Assembly (NCBI GenBank): GCA_028346125.1
Contig: JAOMEV010000006.1
Location: 1-64,000, forward strand
Length of the DNA: 64,000 nt
Direction: 5' to 3'
From: Bacteriovoracales bacterium
Lineage (GTDB): Bacteria; Bdellovibrionota; Bacteriovoracia; Bacteriovoracales; Bacteriovoracaceae
Shown here: in pieces, positions 42,893 through 51,943 of the stretch
How the letters are laid out: every line of letters starts with the position of its first letter
Numbering within the stretch: the first letter of the stretch is position 1
Notes under the pieces: generated by a model
What the model was told of the DNA's origin: nothing
Seen by the model: only the letters and a program-made list of their open reading frames with translations
Database searches by the model: none
Program-made: the position numbers and the translations under genes

Positions 42893-43786
42893 ATGACAAA
42901 AAAAAATAAATCAGGAATTGAATACTTAGAACAAAATCATATCAATTGGTTTCCAGGCCATATGAAAAAGGCCACCGAAAAAATTCAGCAAAGTATTAAA
43001 CTAGTAAATATTATTATCGAAGTACGAGATGCTCGCGCTCCAATGGCATCTGGAAACAAAGAAAATTACCAAAATAGAGGACAAAAGCCTTATTTGATTG
43101 TCCTGAACAAAACGAACCTCGCTGACCCTGAATCGGTCAAGTCTTGGACAAACTGGTTCACGAAGCAAAATGAATCATTTGTCTTTATTAATGCTTTAGA
43201 TAAAAAATCCATCAAAACTATTATCAAGCGGGCCAAAGAAGTTCTCCATACCCATCGGTTAAAATCGAATTCGACGGCCACTCTAAAAGATAAAATGAAG
43301 ATGATGATTTTAGGACTCCCTAATACTGGAAAATCAACAATCATCAACAAACTCGCCAATCGAGATGCTTCAAAAGCTGCTCAAAGGCCTGGACAAACGA
43401 CATCAATCCTTTGGGTAAAAGCAGATAAAGATCTTGAGATACTGGATACTCCTGGAGTCATGCCTCCACGAATAGATGTGCAAGTTCACGCGAAGTGGCT
43501 TTCAGCAATTCACGCAATCCCTGATCATATTGTCACCCCTGATGAATCTGCCTGTTTTATCGTTGAATTTTTACTTAATTTAAAATCTTCAGGATTTAAA
43601 GAGCATTATAAATTTGAATCCCTTGATATAGACTTAGTGACCGCCTGTAATCATATTGGCAAGCTTCGTGGGTGCCTTCGCTCAGGTGGTCTTTATGATT
43701 ATGAGCATATCTATAAAATTATTCTAGGTGATTTTAGAAAAGGGGCTTTTGGTCCAATTTGCTTTGAGCTTCCTCCTGTAAAATAA
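42893..43786 (+). CDS. rbgA: Ribosome biogenesis GTPase RbgA (YlqF)
   Basis: A 297-residue circularly permuted GTPase that helps late 50S assembly. Motif order is G4 (LNKTNLAD), G1 (GLPNTGKST), G2-like Thr (GQTTS) and G3 (DTPGVMPP), and the N terminus has the family mark NWFPGHMKKA. C-terminal ANTAR-like region is present. Standalone gene. Confidence 0.94.
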   Translation: MTKKNKSGIEYLEQNHINWFPGHMKKATEKIQQSIKLVNIIIEVRDARAPMASGNKENYQNRGQKPYLIVLNKTNLADPESVKSWTNWFTKQNESFVFINALDKKSIKTIIKRAKEVLHTHRLKSNSTATLKDKMKMMILGLPNTGKSTIINKLANRDASKAAQRPGQTTSILWVKADKDLEILDTPGVMPPRIDVQVHAKWLSAIHAIPDHIVTPDESACFIVEFLLNLKSSGFKEHYKFESLDIDLVTACNHIGKLRGCLRSGGLYDYEHIYKIILGDFRKGAFGPICFELPPVK

Positions 43787-43787
43787 T

Positions 43788-44693
43788 TTATGGGAGGTCA
43801 ATCATCTCTGTTGCACTTAAAATATCTTTTGCTTTCCAGCCTGGAACATCGTGAGCAAGTTCTTTGAGTAAAAAGTCGAATTTTTCTATTGCATGGGCAT
43901 GGAGTTGTTCATCAGTGACAAAGTCTGCTGTTGCTCGCCAATCGCTCGATTGGGCAAGACGTCCACGCAAGGCCGTCATTAAAATATCAATCCAACAAGG
44001 TGCCGTAAAAGTAAAGTTAAGGGAGACGGCATCTGATATGGCCTCTGTCATATGCCATGATCCACGAGGAACAAAAAGAACCGATCCCGGCCTCAAAGTA
44101 AATTCAATACCATCATCTGGAAATGTTTCTGGCATACCATCTTTTGTATAGCTTGATAGCTCTGGGTCCATATCAATTCCAATAGTATGCCTTGTTAGCG
44201 GATTATCAACGTGTTTATTCGAGGCGACCCACCACTTTTTTGTTCCAGAAATTTGTATTACAAAATTTATATTTTGATCAAAATGAGGAGCGGTACCTCT
44301 CCCCTTCTTAATTGCGTAGATCAGGCTTCTACTAAACGTAAGAGCTGATAACCCAAGGTCAGCTCTCATTGCTTCTGGCCACTCATCTAGTAAAGGTGAA
44401 AAATTATTTGCATCATCAAAGCAAAGCCCACTACCTTCTTGAAAAAGCTCCCTCGCTTCATAAGTCGATACTTTTTTAGAATTTGCCTCATCAGCAATTC
44501 CTTCCATATAAGCAGTGACCTGAGTCGGCCAAGAGTCCAAAAGACTATCTAATGATTTTAAAAAAGGGAGTTCTGTAAGCTCTGAAAGATACTCGAGCCG
44601 CCCGTGAGTTACAACGGGGGTATTATTTAGGTAATTATCAAGAAACTCAGCTCTCGACATAGGTCCAATGAGTGCTTCTAGTGATCTTTTCAT
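43788..44693 (-). CDS. JmjC/cupin-4 type Fe(II)-2-oxoglutarate oxygenase
   Basis: A 301-residue enzyme from ATG 44693 (AGGTG upstream; a longer frame runs to 44732). The metal triad is His-x-Asp in APHFDQNINFVIQISGTKKWW and a distal His in PRGSWHMTEA. JmjC/cupin-4 proteins hydroxylate proteins, for example the ribosomal protein L16 oxygenase RoxA (YcfD). The neighbouring convergent rbgA is a ribosome-assembly gene, which fits weakly. Substrate unknown; C-terminal third is helical. Confidence 0.78.
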   Translation of the reverse strand: MKRSLEALIGPMSRAEFLDNYLNNTPVVTHGRLEYLSELTELPFLKSLDSLLDSWPTQVTAYMEGIADEANSKKVSTYEARELFQEGSGLCFDDANNFSPLLDEWPEAMRADLGLSALTFSRSLIYAIKKGRGTAPHFDQNINFVIQISGTKKWWVASNKHVDNPLTRHTIGIDMDPELSSYTKDGMPETFPDDGIEFTLRPGSVLFVPRGSWHMTEAISDAVSLNFTFTAPCWIDILMTALRGRLAQSSDWRATADFVTDEQLHAHAIEKFDFLLKELAHDVPGWKAKDILSATEMIDLP

Positions 44694-44844
44694 GAATAGA
44701 CACCTATCACTCATAAGAACATATAGCATCATAATAATAAAATTTTTGTATTATTTATCTAAGTGGTTGAACTTATATAAGAACCTCTGCTAATAAGTAG
44801 CTACTAATAGGAAGGAAATATGCTCAACGAGCTTGGTTTATAAT

Positions 44845-45378
44845 ATGGCACTTGAATCTACCGTTTATAAAATAGATATCAATTTATCTAATTTCAATAC
44901 TCATTATTATGAGGATTTCAATTTAACAGTGGCAAAACACCCCTCTGAGAATGAGTCACGTATGATGTATCGACTCTTGGCCTTTTTATATTGTGCTCAT
45001 ACAGACCTCAAATTTACCAAAGGTCTTAGTAGCACTGGAGATCCAGAGCTCTGGCAAAAAGATTACTCTGGAGAAATAATTCAATGGATAGATTTGGGCC
45101 TTCCAGATATAAAAAGAGTTCGCCAGGCCAGTGGTAAATCACAATCAGTAAAAGTTTTTACTTATCACCAAAATAAAGCACATGAATGGTTTCAAAAAAA
45201 TAAATCAGACTTTCAAAAAAACCAGAAGCTAGAAGTTTATCACTTCAATGTTAACGAAAATGGCCCCATCGATAAATTCGTCACAAAATCAATGAGGCTC
45301 AGCTGTATTATTGAAGAACAACAAATGTATCTTAGTAATGACAACGAAAGAATTGGCATTGAAGTTGAGAAGTTTTAA
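44845..45378 (+). CDS. yaeQ: YaeQ-family protein
   Basis: A 177-residue YaeQ homologue (MALESTVYKIDINLSNFNTHYY, LAKHPSE-type motif, DPELWQKDYSGEIIQWIDLGLPD, ASGKSQSVKVFTY). The fold is related to restriction-endonuclease-like (PD-DExK) proteins. ATG 44845 matches the conserved N terminus; upstream TTG 44833 is less likely. Function in the cell is not established. Confidence 0.9.
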   Translation: MALESTVYKIDINLSNFNTHYYEDFNLTVAKHPSENESRMMYRLLAFLYCAHTDLKFTKGLSSTGDPELWQKDYSGEIIQWIDLGLPDIKRVRQASGKSQSVKVFTYHQNKAHEWFQKNKSDFQKNQKLEVYHFNVNENGPIDKFVTKSMRLSCIIEEQQMYLSNDNERIGIEVEKF

Positions 45379-45419
45379 TTTTTATCGAGGCCAGCAAGAA
45401 AAACCCTTGGTTTTTTATA

Positions 45420-46271
45420 TTATGATTTAGGAAGCTTGCAACCAGGTAATTTAAGATCAATTTCATTTTGCCAATTCAAGCAACTGTATATTAAATAAGT
45501 TTGCTGTCCATAGGAAGCACCCTTTTTTACGGTGACATAATTATTTTCATCGACCTCACAAGGGTTGTTCATCGAACATCTTTTACCTGACATATTACGA
45601 GTATTGTTGACACCAATGACAAGTCTACTTCCGCTTTCTATAATAGGAGCGCCACTTGTGCCACCAATTGTTTTGCAAGCGCTATTTGTGTACCTAATAG
45701 AATCCACAAAAACCCAAGATGCTTCTCTTAAATTAAAAACGAAACCATCAATCTCGCAAGAGTACCCTCTCTCCCAGTAACCTGATATTATTTCTATACT
45801 AGTTCCTGATTGAGGCCTATTTTCAGAAAGTTCAAATGCTTGTATTCCACGTCTTTCAAGGTCATGGTAAGTTTCCTTTAATCGATAGAGGGCAGAATCA
45901 GTATCAGTCATTGTTGCGTAGATAATTTCCTTTGCTGTTATTCTATGAAATCTTTTATTTTTATCTGCAACTTTCATTCTTCGATTTACTCTTTTCTTGT
46001 AGATTATTTGGCCTGGTTTCAAGAGGCCCCTTTCTAGGCAATGACCATTTGTTAAAACAATTGCATTGTCATTAAGCTCCTGCCCAATAAACTTAATTAT
46101 CGAACCACTACAGTTCGAGAGCTTCACAGTTCCTTCAAAATCATAATTGTAAGAATCTAAATAAACTAGTGGTTCAACATTGGATTTCAAAGCATTGTGG
46201 GGAGCTTGAGGGAAAGCGTACACTCTTCCTGCAGCAAAACAAAAGAACGTAATAAGAAGCATCTTTTTCAT
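45420..46271 (-). CDS. Secreted trypsin-like serine protease
   Basis: A 283-residue exported protease (signal KKMLLITFFCFAAGRVYA). Triad His77 (LTNGHCLE), Asp125 (DTDSALYRL), Ser206 (GGTSGAP). ATG 46271 is preferred because the upstream ATG 46283 contains the GGAGG ribosome binding site. A 23-bp palindrome lies 49 bases upstream (46320-46342) and matches one before the COG0523 GTPase gene. So this protease seems to be under metal control, probably by the adjacent Fur-family regulator. Confidence 0.88.
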   Translation of the reverse strand: MKKMLLITFFCFAAGRVYAFPQAPHNALKSNVEPLVYLDSYNYDFEGTVKLSNCSGSIIKFIGQELNDNAIVLTNGHCLERGLLKPGQIIYKKRVNRRMKVADKNKRFHRITAKEIIYATMTDTDSALYRLKETYHDLERRGIQAFELSENRPQSGTSIEIISGYWERGYSCEIDGFVFNLREASWVFVDSIRYTNSACKTIGGTSGAPIIESGSRLVIGVNNTRNMSGKRCSMNNPCEVDENNYVTVKKGASYGQQTYLIYSCLNWQNEIDLKLPGCKLPKS

Positions 46272-46319
46272 ATTTACCTCCATGAAAATATGTAGAGATA
46301 TGATACAAATGCATCTATA

Positions 46320-46342
46320 TTATTGCAAGTCATTCGCAATAA
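46320..46342. promoter_or_regulatory. 23-bp palindrome, candidate Fur-family operator (copy 1)
   Basis: TTATTGCAA-GTCAT-TCGCAATAA: 9-bp arms, 5-bp spacer, one mismatch. The core is TTGCAA-N5-T(C)GCAA. It is 49 bases before the secreted protease gene and has the same size and core as the palindrome at 49404-49426. Confidence 0.7.
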
Positions 46343-46444
46343 CATATTCTGACTTAGTGCCAGCGCCATGCGCCATAAACAACCTTCAACGGTTAAATTG
46401 AAAAAGTCATTACCGCAATATTTTTTTCGTCTTGTAGTTAGTTT

Positions 46445-46900
46445 TTAATTAGCGGAATACGTCTGCGCACAACTGGGACAAAGGCCTTTAATTTCTAGGT
46501 GATGGTTTAGATTTCGATAACCATTTTCTTCTAATTTTTTTTCTTGTTTTGAAATTAAGCAACCTTTAAGTGGTTTAATAATATTGCAACCATTACATTT
46601 GAAAAAATGTTCATGATGATGGACATTTTTTCTTTTGATAATATCAAGCATATACCTTGAAGGTTCACCTTGAAAGATACTTTTTTTCACAAGCCCAAGC
46701 TCTTCAAATGTAGCAAGAGTTCTGTAAACAGATGCTTGATCACAACTAAGTTTTTTAGATCTCTGAATCTGTTTATAAATTTCCTCAGTTGTGAGAAGAG
46801 TGTTATTCTTGATGAGTACAGTGGCCACGGCCAAACGAGACTGGGTTATTCTCAAGGCATGAGATTGAAGAATATTTCTTACTTGTTCTAATTGATTCAT
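46445..46900 (-). CDS. Fur-family metalloregulator (Zur/Nur-like)
   Basis: A 151-residue Fur-family repressor. The N-terminal winged helix includes RITQSRLAVATVL and QASVYRTLATFEELGLV. Metal sites are HHHEHF, the structural-zinc pair CNGC, and C-terminal CPSC. It resembles Zur or Nur more than iron Fur because its neighbours are a COG0523 GTPase and MerC. The TTGCAA-N5-TTGCAA core seen twice nearby equals the Nur-box consensus known from Streptomyces as I remember it. The metal (Zn, Ni) cannot be told from sequence. Confidence 0.88.
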   Translation of the reverse strand: MNQLEQVRNILQSHALRITQSRLAVATVLIKNNTLLTTEEIYKQIQRSKKLSCDQASVYRTLATFEELGLVKKSIFQGEPSRYMLDIIKRKNVHHHEHFFKCNGCNIIKPLKGCLISKQEKKLEENGYRNLNHHLEIKGLCPSCAQTYSAN

Positions 46901-47317
46901 ATGTAACGTGATTATTTCTTTATTGATAAAAAGAATTCTTTAACCAAAGAACAATAAATATTAGCTCTTCGATCAACTCCCGTTAAAATTCATTTTCAAG
47001 ATTTTGTACCAGTTTTTCATCGCTTAGGCTTCAAAAAATAATCAAAACCTTTAAAAAAGCACACTAACAGCGTGAAGGATAATGTTAATTAAGGAAAAAT
47101 GGCGTCTTGGGAGTTATGCTTTGTATTGAGGGAGTTCCTAACCTTTTTTATGGGCCATAAAGAACTCTAAGAGTATGTCAAAGGGCCAAAAAATAAAGTC
47201 TCATTTATTTAATATATTAAACAGAGCTAAGTTTAGCATTATCTGATTAATACATATTTTTATATGAGCTTATACCCTGGCCCCAATACTCACAATTTAT
47301 TTTTAGGTTTTTACTTG
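46901..47317. other. Intergenic region
   Basis: 417 bases. No clear operator of the TTGCAA type. One short open frame (47099-47170, 23 codons, MASWELCFVL...) has AAGGA directly before its ATG and could be a small gene or leader peptide, but there is no other support. Two inverted TAGC/GCTA-like short repeats near 47225-47245 are weak. Confidence 0.35.
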
Positions 47318-47788
47318 CTATGAGTCCGCACCTGCTGAACACATACCGTTGCCGGTCAAGCATTTACATTTTCGAATATTAAGGATGTGAGATGTAACTA
47401 ATAGAATCGACCCAGTAATCGCTAAATACAGCATAAAAGATTCGTCATGATGAACTTCCGCTCCACCATGTCCATGTCCATGTTCGTCTGAATGGGAAAA
47501 TACTTCAACTGCAGAAACCACGAGTAAGATTGCAAACCCCAAGAGACCGGTTCCTAAAGACGCTTTTGACCTGTGAAGTTTATAATGTACGTAGATAGAT
47601 TGATAAAAAGCCCATCCTACCAAGGTCATTAAAATTGCATGAACCCAAGGTGACTCAAAGTTTTCACCTAAACTTGGGAAGTATAAAATGAGAAGAGGAG
47701 TTATCAGACAGTGGACACCACAAAGAACAGATAAGAATATACCAACAAAATCGTAGTTTTGATAATTGGTAACCATTGCTTTTTTCAT
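47318..47788 (-). CDS. MerC-domain membrane protein
   Basis: A 156-residue protein with four hydrophobic segments and the MerC core FVGIFLSVLCGVHCLITPLL, whose two Cys could carry a soft metal. A His-rich cytoplasmic or periplasmic loop (HSDEHGHGHGGAEVHHDE) and a Cys-rich C terminus (KCKCLTGNGMC) add metal ligands. There are no merA, merP or merT genes nearby, so a role in mercury is unlikely. Given the Fur-family and COG0523 neighbours, zinc or another metal is more plausible. GAGGAG precedes the ATG. Confidence 0.85.
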   Translation of the reverse strand: MKKAMVTNYQNYDFVGIFLSVLCGVHCLITPLLILYFPSLGENFESPWVHAILMTLVGWAFYQSIYVHYKLHRSKASLGTGLLGFAILLVVSAVEVFSHSDEHGHGHGGAEVHHDESFMLYLAITGSILLVTSHILNIRKCKCLTGNGMCSAGADS

Positions 47789-47866
47789 AAGTTTACTCCT
47801 CTAAAAATTATTGATCATTTCCTTTAGCAACAACAAATGTCCTATATAAAAAAAATACTTAAGTTA

Positions 47867-48373
47867 TCAACAACAACCAGTTCCACTACAGCTTTCGCTT
47901 TCCTTTTGAATGTTGCCTTTCTCCAACTCTTCTTTTGTAGCATCTCTAAGCGAAACCACTTCTATATCAAAGCTTAGAGTTTCCCCTGCTAGAGGATGAT
48001 TTCCATCCAAAATGACTTCGTTTTCTTCAACTTTGATGGCCGTTACCAATAACGTTTGACCATTAGACCCTTCTAGTTGAAATTGCATTCCAACTTCAAC
48101 ATTAGAAGCTTCTGGACCAAATTGTTCTTTGGCCACCGATTGTACCATGCCCTCATTTCTAGTTCCATAGGCCTCCTCTGGAGAGATAGTAACCTTAAAT
48201 GAGTCTCCAACTTTTTTACCTGCCATTTCTTTTTCCAAGCCAGGTACAATATCCCCCTTACCCTGAATAAAGGCCAAGGGTGCTTTCCCACTTGAACTGT
48301 CTATCACATCCCCCTTGCTATTAATCAGGGTGTAATTCATTTCTACTACGTGTCCATCTACAATTGTTTCCAT
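47867..48373 (-). CDS. slyD: SlyD-like FKBP peptidyl-prolyl isomerase
   Basis: A 168-residue FKBP with SlyD architecture: split FKBP domain (VVEMNYTLINSKGDVIDSS, PLAFIQGKGDIVPGLEKEM), an inserted flap domain (res 70-120), FDIEVVSLRDAT, and a short tail with CSGTGCC. In E. coli SlyD the long His/Cys tail binds nickel; here only the three Cys remain. ATG 48373 has AAGGAT upstream and gives the conventional N terminus METIVDGHVVEM. Possibly a metallochaperone in this metal cluster. Confidence 0.87.
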   Translation of the reverse strand: METIVDGHVVEMNYTLINSKGDVIDSSSGKAPLAFIQGKGDIVPGLEKEMAGKKVGDSFKVTISPEEAYGTRNEGMVQSVAKEQFGPEASNVEVGMQFQLEGSNGQTLLVTAIKVEENEVILDGNHPLAGETLSFDIEVVSLRDATKEELEKGNIQKESESCSGTGCC

Positions 48374-48566
48374 AAATATCCTTAAGAAAATAAATGCAAC
48401 TTTTAACATTTAATTTAAAGTGTCAAGACTCTAAGTTTAAAACTCGCCTTTATTAAACTTAGTAAAAAATTAAATTATTGGAAATAACATATATTTAAAA
48501 AATGACGAGTTGACGCTTCGTCATGTTCAATTCATCATATTTTAACCTTTCTTTCAGGAGATAAAA

Positions 48567-49052
48567 ATGAAGTTAATGATTGTAATACTTCTTGCTCTTT
48601 TTCAAACAAATCTTGCCCAAAGCGAATTATTAAAAGATCCTTATCTATTTTACAAAAGCAAGAAAGAATATCTTTGTGGCCAAAATATGCTAGCACCCTA
48701 TTTTGGACTTAAAATGCCTTTAAAAATTGAAAAGCTAATTATAAATAGAAACTTAGATAAGGCCTTAATTGAAGCACAATACGGGAAAGAAGACCTGACT
48801 TGTCAGTATAGGGTTTTTATAAGCCTCAATGAAGACCATCAATTTAAATCAATACACAGCACTATCAAAAATATGACTGAACGTGAAAACTGTAAAGAAG
48901 GCAAGCAATGGCTTGATATCATATTTGAGTATGGAAATTATAATTATATCCGCGGAAACACCCTGATTTCATTAACACCAAATAACCAAATGACTTTTTG
49001 TCACCATGAGGTCAAAGGCCTTGACTTTCAACTTTACGGAATACAGCTGTAA
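48567..49052 (+). CDS. Secreted protein of unknown function
   Basis: A 161-residue exported protein (signal KLMIVILLALFQTNLAQS, CAGGAGA upstream). The mature part has four Cys (YLCGQ, LTCQY, ENCKE, TFCHH) consistent with two disulfides. No known family. It lies between the slyD-like and COG0523 genes, divergent from the former. Confidence 0.6.
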   Translation: MKLMIVILLALFQTNLAQSELLKDPYLFYKSKKEYLCGQNMLAPYFGLKMPLKIEKLIINRNLDKALIEAQYGKEDLTCQYRVFISLNEDHQFKSIHSTIKNMTERENCKEGKQWLDIIFEYGNYNYIRGNTLISLTPNNQMTFCHHEVKGLDFQLYGIQL

Positions 49053-49403
49053 GGGCCATAAAAACTTTACCTTGGACAATTTTGTCTTTGGGCCGAGTTA
49101 AGTTTTCTATAAGCTTAATATTCCATCTCCGCTATTACCCCACCTGAAATCAAGGTTCTGGGATTTATTTAATGGTGGAGGTGACCACACTTTATTTATG
49201 AATGCTGGTCATCGATTTTATTTATATTTTCCACTTCAAAATCAAATATATCACCAACATAACAATCAAGTTTTTTTTGCACAACGCGCACTGTTATTTG
49301 TATTTTTCACCATCTCGGAAAATTATTTCCCTACCCGAAGAACCATAAAACCTTTTTAACTAGCATTTTCATACTTTTCATTATAACCAACCTATTAAAC
49401 ATA
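49053..49403. other. Intergenic region with a possible gene relic
   Basis: About 350 bases. On the minus strand a 30-40 codon open stretch ending at 49196 (contains KKLDCYVGDIFDFEVENINK) reads like a protein fragment but has no good start; it may be a decayed gene. Otherwise nothing clear until the palindrome at 49404. Confidence 0.3.
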
Positions 49404-49426
49404 TTTTTGCAAACCGATTGCAAAAA
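49404..49426. promoter_or_regulatory. 23-bp palindrome, candidate Fur-family operator (copy 2)
   Basis: TTTTTGCAA-ACCGA-TTGCAAAAA is a perfect palindrome with 9-bp arms and a 5-bp spacer, 39 bases before the COG0523 GTPase start. It overlaps the likely -35 region (a CTATAG-like -10 follows), as expected for repression. Matches copy 1 at 46320-46342. Confidence 0.78.
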
Positions 49427-49465
49427 GTGCTGCTATAGACTTTCAATGATTTCAAGGTACTGAAT

Positions 49466-50731
49466 ATGCAAAACAATGATAACTTATCTCGCCTCCCTGT
49501 TACCGTTCTTTCTGGTTTTTTGGGTGCAGGAAAAACAACACTCCTGAACCATATACTGAACAACAGAGAAGGAAAGAAAATAGCCGTCATCGTTAATGAT
49601 ATGAGCGAGATTAACATCGACGCTGAGATGGTAAAAAACTCTGAAGCAAGTTTGTCTCGAACAGAGGAAAAGCTTGTTGAAATGAGTAATGGGTGTATCT
49701 GCTGTACATTACGAGAAGACCTCCTTGAAGAAATTAATGAACTCGCAAAGCAAAAGAAATTTGAATATCTTGTTATAGAGTCCACTGGTATATCAGAGCC
49801 GCTTCCTGTAGCAGAAACCTTCACCTTTGAAGACGAAAACGGCGTTTCTCTCTCAAAGGTGGCCAAGCTAGATACCATGGTCACAGTCATTGATGCCTTG
49901 AATTTTTTAAAAGACTATGAAAGTGCTGAAGATTTAAAAGATCGAAAAATGGAACTTAGTGACGAAGACCAAAGATCCATTGCCCATCTTCTCGTAGATC
50001 AAGTTGAGTTCGCAGACGTTATTTTGATTAACAAAACAGACCTTGTGTCGAAAGAAGAATTAAAACATCTTTATGGTATAATACGCTCTCTTAATAGAGA
50101 CGCTAAAGTTATTGAAACTTCAAGATCTAAAGTTCCACTGGATGAAATTCTAAACACTAACAGGTTTAATTTTGATAAAGCTTCACAATCACCAGGATGG
50201 CTAAAGATGATGAGAGGTGATGAAAGCTCTGAAACAGACGAATACGGAATATCATCCTTTTCATTTGATGCTCGAAAACCTTTTCATCCTGAACGTTTTT
50301 ATAAGTTTATGCACACGAAGTTTCCAGGGCTTTACAGAGCGAAAGGTTATTTTTGGATTGCTTCACAGCCAGACTTTATGGCAGAGATAGCAATTGCAGG
50401 AACAGTTAGAGAGTATCACCCTAAAGGGTTTTGGTGGACAAGTATAACTAAAGAGAATTGGCCAAAAGATGAAGAGTCTCTGGCCTATATTAAAGAAAAT
50501 TGGCACCCTCACTTTGGAGATCGTTCTCAGAAGTTAGTCTTTATAGGTAAAAGTTCGATTCTTAATAAAATTAAAGACTCGCTAGAAGAAAGCTTATTGA
50601 CGGATGAAGAGCTAGGGAGAAGCGCTGACTTTATAAAACAATTGAAAGACCCTTTTGAAGATTGGAGCCAAGTTGTTCAGGCCAATGAAGCTGAAAATGC
50701 AGAGTCAAACCAAAGCTCTCAAACCCAGTAA
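49466..50731 (+). CDS. COG0523 metallochaperone GTPase
   Basis: A 421-residue G3E GTPase. Walker A is [15 protein letters not shown], the metal-binding CxCC is [12 protein letters not shown], and NKTDLV is the G4 motif. A CobW C-terminal domain follows ([31 protein letters not shown]). In this family, zinc-regulated members (ZagA/ZigA/ZNG1) deliver zinc to target enzymes in zinc shortage. The palindrome right upstream suggests metal-controlled expression here as well. Zinc is the best guess. Confidence 0.92.
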   Translation: MQNNDNLSRLPVTVLSGFLGAGKTTLLNHILNNREGKKIAVIVNDMSEINIDAEMVKNSEASLSRTEEKLVEMSNGCICCTLREDLLEEINELAKQKKFEYLVIESTGISEPLPVAETFTFEDENGVSLSKVAKLDTMVTVIDALNFLKDYESAEDLKDRKMELSDEDQRSIAHLLVDQVEFADVILINKTDLVSKEELKHLYGIIRSLNRDAKVIETSRSKVPLDEILNTNRFNFDKASQSPGWLKMMRGDESSETDEYGISSFSFDARKPFHPERFYKFMHTKFPGLYRAKGYFWIASQPDFMAEIAIAGTVREYHPKGFWWTSITKENWPKDEESLAYIKENWHPHFGDRSQKLVFIGKSSILNKIKDSLEESLLTDEELGRSADFIKQLKDPFEDWSQVVQANEAENAESNQSSQTQ

Positions 50732-50837
50732 GCATAAGGGTGTTATTGGAAATAAAACCTACAATTATTTGTTGAATTCTTTTATTTTAAACATAAAAGA
50801 CTTTTAAGACCCACCAAAATTAGGGGAGGAAAATCAA

Positions 50838-51053
50838 ATGGAAGATGAAATTTTCCCGAAACACTATGAAACATGGAAAAAATGTATCACCGAGAAATGC
50901 AAAATTCCTTTAACGAAAGAATTCGTCAAAGGAAGAATTGCAGTTCTTTCCCAAGCAAACTCAAAAGATCGAAAAGCCTTTATTGAAAAATACGGTGTCC
51001 ATTGGACAGATAGAGTCCTTGGTTATTTCAACCAGGCGCTAGAAGAGATGTAA
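50838..51053 (+). CDS. Small conserved-type protein of unknown function
   Basis: A 71-residue soluble protein behind GGGGAGG. It has two Cys (KKCITEKCKIPLT) and a helical C terminus (WTDRVLGYFNQALEEM). The YGVHWTDRVLGYFNQ block looks conserved-type, and I have a vague memory of similar small proteins in marine gammaproteobacteria. It follows the GTPase gene by 106 bases and may share its transcript. Confidence 0.65.
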   Translation: MEDEIFPKHYETWKKCITEKCKIPLTKEFVKGRIAVLSQANSKDRKAFIEKYGVHWTDRVLGYFNQALEEM

Positions 51054-51232
51054 TTGTAATAGATACTTTCCTTCTGCTGTTCTGTAATTTAGAGTCTCTT
51101 GAATTAACTGCCATTTAAGCTTAAAAAATCGGTATTTTTTACATGATTTTAAGTTAAGGCCTTGGAGTTAACGCCAATTTTTGTATTATTTCCTCCAATA
51201 GGATGCATCCTTTTTTTTCTTTGGAGGTTTAA

Positions 51233-51778
51233 TTGAAAAAAATAGTTCTAGGTCTTTTTTTTATAGTTACTTCTTTTTCAACTTACGCAGAAGTTAATTC
51301 CGATAGAGTTATCCAACTTTCTTATGATGTTTCAGATTATCTAGAAAATAATGCCCACTCAATGGATCAAACAGAACTTACTAGAATAAATTCCCTGCTG
51401 AATAGAGTCCTAAGAGGAGGACTTGGAAATCAATTTGGCGCTATTTGCACTCCCGATAAAAATAAGCTTATTTCTCGTAATGGCCAAGAGGTATTTGATT
51501 ACAGTTCATCTACCAGTTGTAAAAAAGGTCTCAAACAGTTTAGTCAATATGGTGCTATTTGTGCTCCTAATAATAACAAGCTTTTTTCACGTAATGGCCA
51601 AGAGGTATTTGATTACAGTTCATTTACCAGTTGTAAAAAAGGCCTTAAACAACTTGGTCAATACGGCGCTCTTTGTACCCCTAATAAAAACAAGCTCATT
51701 TCACGTAATGGCCAAGAGGTATTTGATTACAGTTCATCTACCAGTTGTAAAAAAGGCCTTAAACAACTTGGTCAATAA
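51233..51778 (+). CDS. Secreted protein with three near-identical 38-residue repeats
   Basis: A 181-residue exported protein, TTG start behind TTTGGAGG, signal peptide (IVLGLFFIVTSFSTYA). After a 50-residue helical spacer come three tandem units of 38 residues, each GAICxPxxNKLxSRNGQEVF followed by DYSSxTSCKKGLKQ. Two Cys per unit (four residues into the unit and 28) probably make one disulfide. The repeats are nearly identical at DNA level, so the expansion is recent. Function unknown; a small surface-exposed repeat protein is likely. Confidence 0.75.
   Translation: MKKIVLGLFFIVTSFSTYAEVNSDRVIQLSYDVSDYLENNAHSMDQTELTRINSLLNRVLRGGLGNQFGAICTPDKNKLISRNGQEVFDYSSSTSCKKGLKQFSQYGAICAPNNNKLFSRNGQEVFDYSSFTSCKKGLKQLGQYGALCTPNKNKLISRNGQEVFDYSSSTSCKKGLKQLGQ
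51437..51775 (+). repeat. Three tandem 114-bp coding repeats
   Basis: Units at 51437-51550, 51551-51664 and 51665-51775 (last one shorter by one codon). The segment starting GTAATGGCCAAGAGGTATTT recurs at exact 114-base spacing with few changes, all inside the secreted repeat protein gene. Confidence 0.9.
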
Positions 51779-51943
51779 ACGCACTTCCCCTAACTTATTA
51801 ATATGATTTAGTTTAATTATTTTTTCTTCTGAATGCTTTTTTTAAAAACGAATGTTGGAGGAAGCCTTCTAACTAATTTAAATTAGTTGAACGATTTTTC
51901 AAGAGAACTACAAACAATTCTATTTTAACATTCCAATTTCTTA

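Noticed and set aside
47318-47788. Mercury resistance operon
   Set aside because: Only MerC is present; the neighbours are a Fur-family regulator, SlyD and a COG0523 GTPase.
49381-49890. 169-codon minus-strand frame
   Set aside because: Exactly antisense to the conserved Walker A and CxCC region of the COG0523 GTPase.
51437-51775. CRISPR-like array
   Set aside because: The repeats are contiguous, in frame, 114 bases long and inside a secreted protein gene.
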